DNA of 64,000 nt. Origin: Methanohalophilus portucalensis. Lineage in GTDB: Archaea > Halobacteriota > Methanosarcinia > Methanosarcinales > Methanosarcinaceae. Positions within the stretch are counted from its first letter, which is position 1; the number at the start of each line of letters is the position of its first letter. This document shows, in pieces, positions 57,066 through 64,000 of the stretch. The notes under the pieces were generated by a model. That model was not told the origin of the DNA. It saw nothing but the letters and a program-made list of their open reading frames with translations, and did no database searches. Both the position numbers and the translations under genes were made by a program. The DNA is taken from the NCBI RefSeq assembly GCF_002761295.1, contig NZ_CP017881.1, positions 1,351,069 to 1,415,068 on the forward strand, given 5' to 3'.

Positions 57066-58657
57066 AGCGGGCTATTTATGAAATATATAACAAAAATGGT
57101 AAGTGGACCTGGAGATTGCGCAGCGCTGAAGACATTCTTGTTTACAGTGGTAAAACTTTCTCCAAGTCTTCCGATGCCTGGTGGGAAGTCGATAGGGTGC
57201 GCGCCTTGGCGGCAAAACTGGCAGGGGTAAACGCTTATCGTGATGTGCCTTTGAATAATACTCCTTCAATGGAAGTTGTCCATGCTGATGCAGAGGATTG
57301 GCAGTTGACATTCTGTTCCGGCAATACGCTTGCATGTAGTGCTAAACACTTCGAGTTATCCGAAGAAGCGGAAAAAATGCGCCGATCATTGTTAGTTGAT
57401 ATGATGGGTGCAGAAAAAAGCTTTGTAATGGATGAAAGTGATGACCTGCTAACCATCAAAGTAGGGGAAAGAGGTCCTCTGAAATGCTTAAAATGTTTCC
57501 TTAAAAGAGGTGCTAAGCACCGCGACCTGCTGAAAATGACTGACATGCGTATCGATGTTGTCGGCATTCGTGGTAAGTCTTCTACTGTTAGTCGTCTTTC
57601 TGAGATACTAGCAAGACGTGGTTATAACACATTGGCCAAGGTTACCGGCAATCGCCCCCATCTTATAATTAATGGTTATGCAATACCGATCGAACGTTTG
57701 GGTCCAAATGTTATGTTATATGAAAATATCCACGGGTACAAGGAATTTGTGCCCGTAATAGAGTCCTATACTCCTGATGAACGACAGGATGTTGCCATTA
57801 TTGAAAACCAGGCTATAACTGAATACACCACAAGAATGGTTAATGAGATTTTTGTGAAACCGCGTATTATTGTGATCACCAATGTGCGACAGGACCATCT
57901 TTCCACCCTGGGCCAAGATAAGCGTGAAATCGCAAGATCCTTTGCCCGCTCAGTTCCTAGAAATACTGTGGTTATTAACTGTGAACAGAATCCCGTATTG
58001 CAGGATTATATGAAAAAAGAAATTGAAAAACGTGGAGCTACTGCAATAAATGTAGAAATTCCGGAGGTACACAGGGGGCTGCTTGGTGTTGAAACTGTTT
58101 ATGGGTTAAATTATGTGCTTAATGAAATGGGCAGTGATCCTATCCCTGATGAAGAGTTGGATTCTTACCTGCAGTCAATGCAACCTCGCTGGGTTGAACT
58201 TGAATCGGGTGTACTTTTTAATGCTGCTGAAGTGAATGATGTGGAAAGTACGGAAATGATACGTCGCCAGCTTGCAGGTAAGGAGAAGATTTTACCCTTT
58301 GTTTACCTGAGGGATGAAAGAAGGGGCAGGTCATATTCATTTGTGAAATATCTCAATCACCTTTTTGAGAAAGGATACATTGATGAGGTTTTCATGGGTG
58401 GCCGCACCACAAAAGCGTTTGCCAGGAATATCAGGGCACCTATCCGCCAATTCCATGCTGATGCGGATGCAGGAGAAGTGCTCGATGAAATGGTCAGGGT
58501 AGGACTGCCTGTTATCCTTATGGGCAATACTGTGGATGAGTTCATGAGGCAAATGGAAATTGAAATTTCAAAACGGGTTGTTGCAGGGGATAATGTGCAT
58601 TATTCTCCAGAAGTTGATACTCTGGAAGAAGTTGGCCCGATTTATTCTAACCATTGA
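57062..58657 (+). CDS. CapB/PgsB-like Mur ligase with N-terminal DUF1508 domains
   Basis: Residues from about 160 form a Mur-ligase-type ATP-grasp domain as in CapB: P-loop GIRGKSSTVSRLSEILARRG (near 168), VAIIENQAI, VITNVRQDHLSTLG and a C-terminal TDEF-like stretch GNTVDEFMRQME. CapB joins glutamate residues through gamma-amide bonds. The first 60 residues match DUF1508/YegP (YEIYNKNGKWTWRLRSAEDILVYSGKTF), and residues 75-120 look like a weaker second copy. GGAGGGGG precedes the ATG. With CapC it should form a poly-gamma-glutamate-type synthase; CapA is not adjacent. Confidence 0.8.
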   Translation: MKRAIYEIYNKNGKWTWRLRSAEDILVYSGKTFSKSSDAWWEVDRVRALAAKLAGVNAYRDVPLNNTPSMEVVHADAEDWQLTFCSGNTLACSAKHFELSEEAEKMRRSLLVDMMGAEKSFVMDESDDLLTIKVGERGPLKCLKCFLKRGAKHRDLLKMTDMRIDVVGIRGKSSTVSRLSEILARRGYNTLAKVTGNRPHLIINGYAIPIERLGPNVMLYENIHGYKEFVPVIESYTPDERQDVAIIENQAITEYTTRMVNEIFVKPRIIVITNVRQDHLSTLGQDKREIARSFARSVPRNTVVINCEQNPVLQDYMKKEIEKRGATAINVEIPEVHRGLLGVETVYGLNYVLNEMGSDPIPDEELDSYLQSMQPRWVELESGVLFNAAEVNDVESTEMIRRQLAGKEKILPFVYLRDERRGRSYSFVKYLNHLFEKGYIDEVFMGGRTTKAFARNIRAPIRQFHADADAGEVLDEMVRVGLPVILMGNTVDEFMRQMEIEISKRVVAGDNVHYSPEVDTLEEVGPIYSNH

Positions 58658-58804
58658 TATCCCTATATGCTTTAACATTATCACAATGGACATATATTCC
58701 AAATATTATAAACAGTCCTATAAATTTTAAAATAACTGCGTGCAGTTAAAAAGTACCGAATTAAGTAGCAGCAGGAAATAACTTTGTAGAAAAGAGTGAA
58801 TAGA

Positions 58805-58879
58805 TGCTCCGATCGGGATTCGAACCCGAGTCACAGGAGTGAGAGTCCTGTATGATTGGCCGTGCTACACTATCGGAGC
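58805..58879 (-). tRNA. tRNA-Glu (CTC)
   Basis: The minus-strand cloverleaf has acceptor stem GCTCCGA/TCGGAGC, anticodon loop CTCTCAC (anticodon CTC) and T arm CTCGGG-TTCGAAT-CCCGA(T). The discriminator is A. CCA is not encoded. Confidence 0.93.
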
Positions 58880-58950
58880 GCATTGCCATGAGGGCACAAT
58901 TCTAAAGCAATTTATGTTATATTAAGCTTTTGTAAAAACAAGAAGCGGGG

Positions 58951-60177
58951 TTAGGCAAACATCCCGCTTGATGTGTTCTGTTCTTCTTCCGTTGTGACCT
59001 TGTTGAAGGCTTCAGTCAGATCCTTCATGGTGATCTGTTCGCCTCTGCGACGCAGGACAAACATCCCTGCTTCCTTGACAATGATCTTGAGGTCTGCTCC
59101 GCTCAGGCCGTTGGCCATCTTTGCAAGTTTGGTCATATCCACATCATCTGCAAGATTCATGTGGCGGGTGTGGATCCTGAGGATATCCTCGCGAGCTTTA
59201 TCATCGGGTATTGGGACCTCGATCACCCTGTCAAACCTTCCCGGGCGAAGAAGTGCCGGGTCAAGCAAGTCTATACGATTTGTGGCCGCTATGATCTTGA
59301 CCTGGCCGCGTGGCTCGAATCCATCCATCTCGGACAACAGTTGGAGCATTGTACGATTTACTTCTGCAGAACCTGTGGTTCCGTCATGGGTACGCATTCC
59401 TCCAACTGCATCAATTTCATCAATAAACAGTATGCACGGGGATTTGTCCCGGGCCATCTGGAACACATCTTTCACAAGCCTTGCTCCTTCTCCGATGAAT
59501 TTCTGGACCAGGTCCGAACCGGACATGCGTATGAAACTTGCATGTGCACGGGATGCCACTGCTTTGGCAATCAGTGTTTTTCCTGTTCCGGGGTCACCGT
59601 ACATAAGAACGCCGGATGGGGGTTCGATACCGATCTTATCGAACAGTTCGGGTTCTGTAAGGGGCATCTCTACGGATTCGATAACCTCGTTGAGGACATC
59701 ATCCAGCCCGCCTATCATATCATAATCTACATCAGGGGAATTGATTACTTCCATTATCTGGGCGCGCATGTCAGTTGCTTTACGCATTATTGATACAATG
59801 GAAAATGCAGCATTGATGGATACTCTCACACCAGGTTCGATTTCATCCTTGAATTCTGCGGGGATCTGTGTAACGACTTCCTGATTGTTACCATGCTGTC
59901 GGATAAGTGCCATGTCATCTTCGGTTTCCATGACAGTTGCAATGAAAAGGGGGGGTGATGTAATACGCTCGAGTTGTTCCTTGAGTTTTTCCATTTCCTC
60001 GAGGTAGTTGTTTGCCAGCATATTTGCTTCAAGAAGCTTTGCTCTCATAGATTCACTCTGGACTCGTAGTTCCTCATTTTCCTTTTTGAGTGATTCGATC
60101 TCAGAGTCCATCTCCTCTGCAGTATCAACAGTGTTATTGGTATTTTCAATAGGAGTATTTGCAGTTGCATCGGACAT
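58951..60177 (-). CDS. pan: Proteasome-activating nucleotidase PAN
   Basis: The 408-residue AAA+ ATPase unfolds proteins for the 20S proteasome. It has an N-terminal coiled coil (about 20-75), an OB domain (about 75-150), and the AAA module with Walker A GDPGTGKTLIAKA, Walker B CILFIDEIDAVGG, sensor ATNRIDLLDPALLRPGRFDR and the C-terminal helical lid. The C-terminus is MFA, so the usual hydrophobic-Tyr-X docking motif has Phe in place of Tyr. Single gene, divergent from the Pro/Gln-rich gene. Confidence 0.95.
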   Translation of the reverse strand: MSDATANTPIENTNNTVDTAEEMDSEIESLKKENEELRVQSESMRAKLLEANMLANNYLEEMEKLKEQLERITSPPLFIATVMETEDDMALIRQHGNNQEVVTQIPAEFKDEIEPGVRVSINAAFSIVSIMRKATDMRAQIMEVINSPDVDYDMIGGLDDVLNEVIESVEMPLTEPELFDKIGIEPPSGVLMYGDPGTGKTLIAKAVASRAHASFIRMSGSDLVQKFIGEGARLVKDVFQMARDKSPCILFIDEIDAVGGMRTHDGTTGSAEVNRTMLQLLSEMDGFEPRGQVKIIAATNRIDLLDPALLRPGRFDRVIEVPIPDDKAREDILRIHTRHMNLADDVDMTKLAKMANGLSGADLKIIVKEAGMFVLRRRGEQITMKDLTEAFNKVTTEEEQNTSSGMFA

Positions 60178-60680
60178 AATGCGTCCCTATGCATATCATC
60201 GAATATAAATCCACTCCTGTTTTCAGGTATTATCTGGGCGTATTTTATGTATTTTAACCTATGTTTTTATGACTCTTATCTGTGTTTTTGCACCTATTGT
60301 CCTTCTATATGATCTGTTTCACACTTCTATACAGATAAAAACAAACCCCTTTATTTCCATTGGAGCAAAAGACACGATATGATAATATTTATATCACATT
60401 GTCCTCTTTGCTTGTTGTGAATAAGATAAAATATAAGTTTTTAAATTGTTTAGTTTTATTTTATTGTTTTTCACAAGTAAAAAACAGTTTAAAACAAATA
60501 TATAACAAAAGACTTATATATGATCTTATCATATCAACTATTGCATATAATGGATGTGTGAAATTGTAATAACGATTCACAATTCAATCTAAACAATGCA
60601 AACCATAAATCTGAGGGGATGAATGGCTTTGCACTCCATTGCATCTGAGGGGATGAATGGACTTATGCAGAGGCTGAAAG
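60178..60680. other. AT-rich gene-free interval with 18-bp direct repeats
   Basis: The first 400 bases are very AT-rich and hold no convincing gene. At 60609-60626 and 60643-60660 the 18-mer ATCTGAGGGGATGAATGG is repeated with a 34-base period, ending 20 bases before the next ATG. Each copy has CTGA followed after three bases by GATGAA, which resembles D and C' boxes of archaeal C/D RNAs, but a full C/D RNA is not formed. A third copy of its core is at 49419. Confidence 0.55.
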
Positions 60681-61421
60681 ATGAAGATCCGACTCGAGTT
60701 ATTCGATGATGATGACAACGAGGTTGCCAGAGTCCAATTTGAAGGAGATACTTGGCAGAATCGCTCGATCCAGTTTATCAACATGTTTGGTGAGGCGCAA
60801 CCTCCATCGGAAGAATCTTCATCTTTTAACCTTTCTTCACAATCACAAAACAGTCATGAAGTAAACACACCTTCACATTCCGGTGCTCAATATCCATCAC
60901 AACAGCAGGTTCCACCACAGATGGTCCCTCCAAATTATCCGCCTATGCCCGCACAACATTACTATAATCCAATGTATTACCCACCGGTTTACTACCCGTC
61001 GATGATGCCACAACCACTACCTCCCATGCAACCCACCACCCAGACACCATCGATGTCCCAGCCACCTCATGTCCAGCAAGGACAGCAAAGTGGTAGTGTA
61101 AACCGGTCCTTTTCTTCTCAACAGGTGAATAAATCAAAATCAGATCCTTCGTTGACAATAAGTGAAAGACTCGAATTATTCCTGAAATACGAGTTTCCAC
61201 GTATGTGGGGTACTTCACAGGAAATACAGCATCAGTATGAGCAGGTTTATGGCCCGATCAAACTGAGCACTGTGTCCACATACCTTTCCCGGATGTACCG
61301 TAAAAATCTTCTCCAAAGGCGGGGTAATCGCACCAATCGGGAGTATCTCTATGTGGGCGATATGGAAGAGCAATCTTCAGTTCATCAGTCCTTTTCTCCT
61401 GGTTACATTCAGAGGACATGA
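60681..61421 (+). CDS. Pro/Gln-rich protein with C-terminal winged helix
   Basis: The 246-residue protein has an N-terminal beta segment (MKIRLELFDDDDNEVARVQFEG), a low-complexity linker rich in Pro, Gln, Tyr and Met (about 50-155), and a C-terminal winged-helix-like domain (LTISERLELFLKYEFPRMWGTSQEIQ, then STVSTYLSRMYRKNLLQRRG). The tail looks like a DNA-binding domain that senses or links to something through the disordered linker. GAGG lies before the ATG. I know the type in methanogens but no function. Confidence 0.7.
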   Translation: MKIRLELFDDDDNEVARVQFEGDTWQNRSIQFINMFGEAQPPSEESSSFNLSSQSQNSHEVNTPSHSGAQYPSQQQVPPQMVPPNYPPMPAQHYYNPMYYPPVYYPSMMPQPLPPMQPTTQTPSMSQPPHVQQGQQSGSVNRSFSSQQVNKSKSDPSLTISERLELFLKYEFPRMWGTSQEIQHQYEQVYGPIKLSTVSTYLSRMYRKNLLQRRGNRTNREYLYVGDMEEQSSVHQSFSPGYIQRT

Positions 61422-61451
61422 TATTTAATATCTGAAATCTAATCTTTTCTC

Positions 61452-61700
61452 ATGAACTCAGCAGAAAATTCTATAACAAAGGGTTTCGTGCTGACTGCAA
61501 TCGGCTTTTTTCTACTGTTTTTAGGTTTTATTACAAAAGCGATTTATGAAAATGGAGCCCAGCCCGAATTTGGCGGGCTTGTACTGATTGGTCCTATTCC
61601 CATTGTGATAGGTTCTTCTGAAGGTGTTTCCTATTCAATGCTTCTATTAGGACTCTTAATATTTGCGATCTACATTTTTTTATGGAGGACTAACCGTTGA
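61452..61700 (+). CDS. DUF131 small membrane protein
   Basis: The 82-residue protein has two hydrophobic helices flanking the family signature GGLVLIGPIPIVIGSS, characteristic of archaeal DUF131 (TIGR00304). Function is unknown. It overlaps the next DUF131 gene by 4 bases. Confidence 0.8.
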   Translation: MNSAENSITKGFVLTAIGFFLLFLGFITKAIYENGAQPEFGGLVLIGPIPIVIGSSEGVSYSMLLLGLLIFAIYIFLWRTNR

Positions 61701-62008
61701 TCGGGAATATACTTGTTTACGGGGGAATGGCCTTTATTGGAATTGGGACTTTCCTGATAATGCGCGGTGTCTATGAACAAAATGTATTTCACAAAAAACA
61801 GTCGTCATCACAGACACATGGTCATGTGAATGGAATCCATACATGTGATGAAAGGGATTCTTCACGTACCGATGTCAAAAGTGGAGGGGTGATCATGATC
61901 GGCCCCCTGCCGATAATTTTTGGCTCAGACAGCAAGACTTCTAAACAGGCGATGGTGCTTGCCATCATTCTCATGCTTATTTACCTTTTGCTGGTAGTAT
62001 TGGTATAA
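61697..62008 (+). CDS. DUF131 small membrane protein, second copy
   Basis: The 103-residue paralogue starts at TTG with GGAGG before it. It has the same layout, with GGVIMIGPLPIIFGSD between two helices and an extra His/Ser-rich loop of about 35 residues (HKKQSSSQTHGHVNG). The tandem pair is probably co-translated and may form a heteromer. Function unknown. Confidence 0.8.
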   Translation: MIGNILVYGGMAFIGIGTFLIMRGVYEQNVFHKKQSSSQTHGHVNGIHTCDERDSSRTDVKSGGVIMIGPLPIIFGSDSKTSKQAMVLAIILMLIYLLLVVLV

Positions 62009-62041
62009 TTATATACGTTTTCACAACAGATAGGATGTAGT

Positions 62042-64000
62042 ATGCCGGAGTTTGAACTAGTATCAAACTACAGTCCCCGTGGTGACCAGCCACAGGCGAT
62101 TGCAAATCTTTCGAATGGTATAAATGGTGGTTTCGGACACCAGACACTGCTGGGTGTGACCGGATCAGGTAAGACCTTCACAATGGCAAATGTCATTCAA
62201 AATGTGCAGAGGCCTACTCTTGTAATTGCTCATAACAAAACCCTTGCAGCCCAGTTATTTTCAGAATTCCGTGACTTTTTCCCGGACAACGCGGTGGAAT
62301 ATTTTGTCAGTTATTACGATTATTACCAGCCTGAGGCCTATCTTCCCACGACTGATACCTATATCGAGAAGGATTCTTCCATCAATGAAGAGATAGATCG
62401 GTTGAGGTTGTCTGCCACCAAGTCGCTTATGGAACGCAGGGATGTGATTGTTGTATCCAGTGTGTCATGTATCTACAACCTGGGTTCTCCCAAGGAATGG
62501 CAGGAAATGTCCCTTTTTATGAAACCGGGGGATGAAGTTGACAGGAGCTGGATATTCGGTAAACTTGTGGATATCCAGTATGAAAGAAATGATGTGGAAT
62601 TCACCCAGGGTACTTTTCGTGCCCGCGGGGACACTGTTGAGATTTTCCCGGCACAGGATAATGTAGCAGTGCGGGTAGAGATGTTCGGGGATGAGATTGA
62701 CAGGATTTCCTATTTTGAACCCCTGACCGGCAAGGTTGTACGTGAAGTGGAAGATGATATGCAGGTTGTAATATACCCTGCCAAGCATTTTGTTATGCCC
62801 CAGTCACAGATTGACCGTGCCCTTGTAGCTATTGAAGAGGAATTGAAGGATACAGTTGCAGAATTTGAAAAACAGGGTCAATTACTGGAAGCCCAGCGTA
62901 TCATGCAACGCACAAGGTTTGATATCGAAATGATAGAAGAGCTTGGGTATTGCAGTGGTATTGAAAATTATTCCCGTCATTTTGACGGCCGTAAACCAGG
63001 TGAGGCTCCCTCTTCACTGCTGGATTTCTTTCCGGATGATTATTTGCTCATCATCGATGAATCCCATGTGACTATCCCGCAGATAGGAGGAATGCATAAC
63101 GGGGATCGGGCACGCAAAAAATCTCTCATTGAATATGGGTTCCGTTTACCTTCTGCTTATGACAACCGCCCTCTGAATTACAGGGAATTCGAGGAGAGGA
63201 TCAATAAGGCTGTCTATGTTTCCGCCACACCTGCGGATTATGAACTGGGACTGAGCGATCAGGTGGTGGAGCAGATAATTCGTCCTACAGGGCTGGTTGA
63301 TCCACCGGTCCAGGTCAGGCCAGTGGTAAATCAAATCGATGACCTGATGGAAGAAGTCCGGAAGGTATCGGAAAACGGTTACAGGACTCTTGTGACAACC
63401 CTTACAAAGAAAATGGCCGAGGATCTGACTGACTACCTGCTGGAGATGGGTATCAGGGTGCGCTATATGCATTCGGACATCGATACGCTGGAGCGGGCCG
63501 AGATTGTGCGGGAGTTGCGTAAGGGCACTTTTGATGTGCTTGTGGGGATTAACCTGTTACGTGAAGGATTGGATATTCCCGAGGTCGCTCTTGTGGCAAT
63601 ACTCGATGCAGATAAGGAAGGTTTTCTCAGGTCTGAACGCTCTCTTATCCAGACGATTGGCCGGGCTTCGCGGAATGTAGATGCTTATGCTATTATGTAT
63701 GCGGACAGGATAACCGGTTCAATGTCCCGCGCAATGAGTGAGATGGAAAGGAGGCGTAATCTGCAACTGGAATTTAATCGCAAGCATAACATCACACCGA
63801 CCAGTATAATGAAGGAAATTCAGCGTGAAATTGTGGAGGCTGAAGAGGTATCCACTCCTGCTGCCGGGGTTGACATGGGCCTTTCCAAAATGGAGGCCAA
63901 CAGCATGCTTATTGATATGGAGGCGGAGATGCATGAGGCTGCCCGCAACCTGGAATTCGAGGAAGCAGCCCGGCTGAGGGATGCTATCAGGGAAATGAGG
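62042..64000 (+). CDS. uvrB: UvrABC system protein B, 3' end cut by window
   Basis: The gene starts at ATG 62042 after AGGATG and is open to the last base (653 codons), so only a few C-terminal residues are missing. UvrB is the damage-verifying helicase of nucleotide excision repair. Motifs: Walker [13 protein letters not shown], the beta-hairpin [34 protein letters not shown], and [15 protein letters not shown] with QTIGRASRN. The final UVR-like segment (FEEAARLRD) is visible. Bacterial-type Uvr genes are common in mesophilic methanogens. Confidence 0.97.
   Translation, partial: MPEFELVSNYSPRGDQPQAIANLSNGINGGFGHQTLLGVTGSGKTFTMANVIQNVQRPTLVIAHNKTLAAQLFSEFRDFFPDNAVEYFVSYYDYYQPEAYLPTTDTYIEKDSSINEEIDRLRLSATKSLMERRDVIVVSSVSCIYNLGSPKEWQEMSLFMKPGDEVDRSWIFGKLVDIQYERNDVEFTQGTFRARGDTVEIFPAQDNVAVRVEMFGDEIDRISYFEPLTGKVVREVEDDMQVVIYPAKHFVMPQSQIDRALVAIEEELKDTVAEFEKQGQLLEAQRIMQRTRFDIEMIEELGYCSGIENYSRHFDGRKPGEAPSSLLDFFPDDYLLIIDESHVTIPQIGGMHNGDRARKKSLIEYGFRLPSAYDNRPLNYREFEERINKAVYVSATPADYELGLSDQVVEQIIRPTGLVDPPVQVRPVVNQIDDLMEEVRKVSENGYRTLVTTLTKKMAEDLTDYLLEMGIRVRYMHSDIDTLERAEIVRELRKGTFDVLVGINLLREGLDIPEVALVAILDADKEGFLRSERSLIQTIGRASRNVDAYAIMYADRITGSMSRAMSEMERRRNLQLEFNRKHNITPTSIMKEIQREIVEAEEVSTPAAGVDMGLSKMEANSMLIDMEAEMHEAARNLEFEEAARLRDAIREMR

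Noticed and set aside
58973-59725. 250-residue open frame antisense to pan
   Set aside because: Shadow of the AAA domain of PAN, with no start signal or family match.
60543-60660. A complete C/D box guide RNA before the Pro/Gln-rich gene
   Set aside because: Only D/C'-like pairs are present; no convincing terminal box C and box D with a closing stem.

Overview
The window looks like chromosome from a methylotrophic methanogen of the Methanosarcinaceae (Methanohalophilus, Methanolobus or Methanococcoides type; genus not provable from sequence alone). Evidence: a soluble heterodisulfide reductase operon (HdrA1-C1-B1), an MtxA/MtxH pair (paralogues of the methanogenic Mtr methyltransferase), PAN, archaeal tRNAs, RtcB with archease, an archaeal-type MptD, and a complete absence of TAG stop codons among about 50 intact genes, as expected where TAG encodes pyrrolysine.

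Layout. 0-9.7 kb: mtxA (5' end missing) and mtxH, ilvD, a radical SAM/TRAM protein, an FKBP lipoprotein, a sugar nucleotidyltransferase, class II photolyase, tRNA-Ala and a flavodoxin gene broken by a 29-bp tandem duplication. 9.8-20 kb: a PAS histidine kinase, tRNA-Ile, a small HTH regulator, hdrA1-hdrC1-hdrB1, an aconitase-type dehydratase, a universal stress protein, and an SQR-like flavoprotein paired with DUF1641. 20-25 kb: a GNAT protein, a MoxR-type ATPase with a giant von Willebrand A partner (CbbQO/NorQD-like), and a DUF985 cupin. 25-37.3 kb: a CRISPR array of 55 repeats read on the minus strand, preceded by a type I-B operon in the order cas8b-cas7-cas5-cas3-cas6-cas1-cas2-cas4; cas1 has an apparent one-base deletion next to its start codon.

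37.3-46.1 kb: an AT-rich signalling region with a PsiE-like membrane protein, a 1096-residue PAS/GAF histidine kinase, and a divergent operon encoding a response regulator-PAS-DUF835 protein, a CheF-like protein interrupted by one in-frame TAG, and a KaiC/ArlH-like ATPase. The region ends at a decayed integrase lying just 3' of tRNA-Thr, the usual scar of an integrated element. From 46.2 kb the sequence is visibly more GC-rich and housekeeping in character: class II aldolase, CDP-alcohol phosphatidyltransferase, archease-RtcB, a PUA protein, a bactofilin-like protein, ArgD-HisC, MptD, rubrerythrin, a secreted zinc peptidase, a CapC-CapB poly-gamma-glutamate-type pair with an unusual DUF1508 fusion, tRNA-Glu, PAN, a Pro/Gln-rich winged-helix protein, two DUF131 proteins and uvrB running off the end.

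Most interesting candidates: the response regulator-CheF-KaiC module with its in-frame amber codon; the disrupted cas1 beside a large array with duplicated spacers; the CapB fusion with a nested palindrome in front of its operon; and the very recent-looking duplication that breaks the flavodoxin gene.
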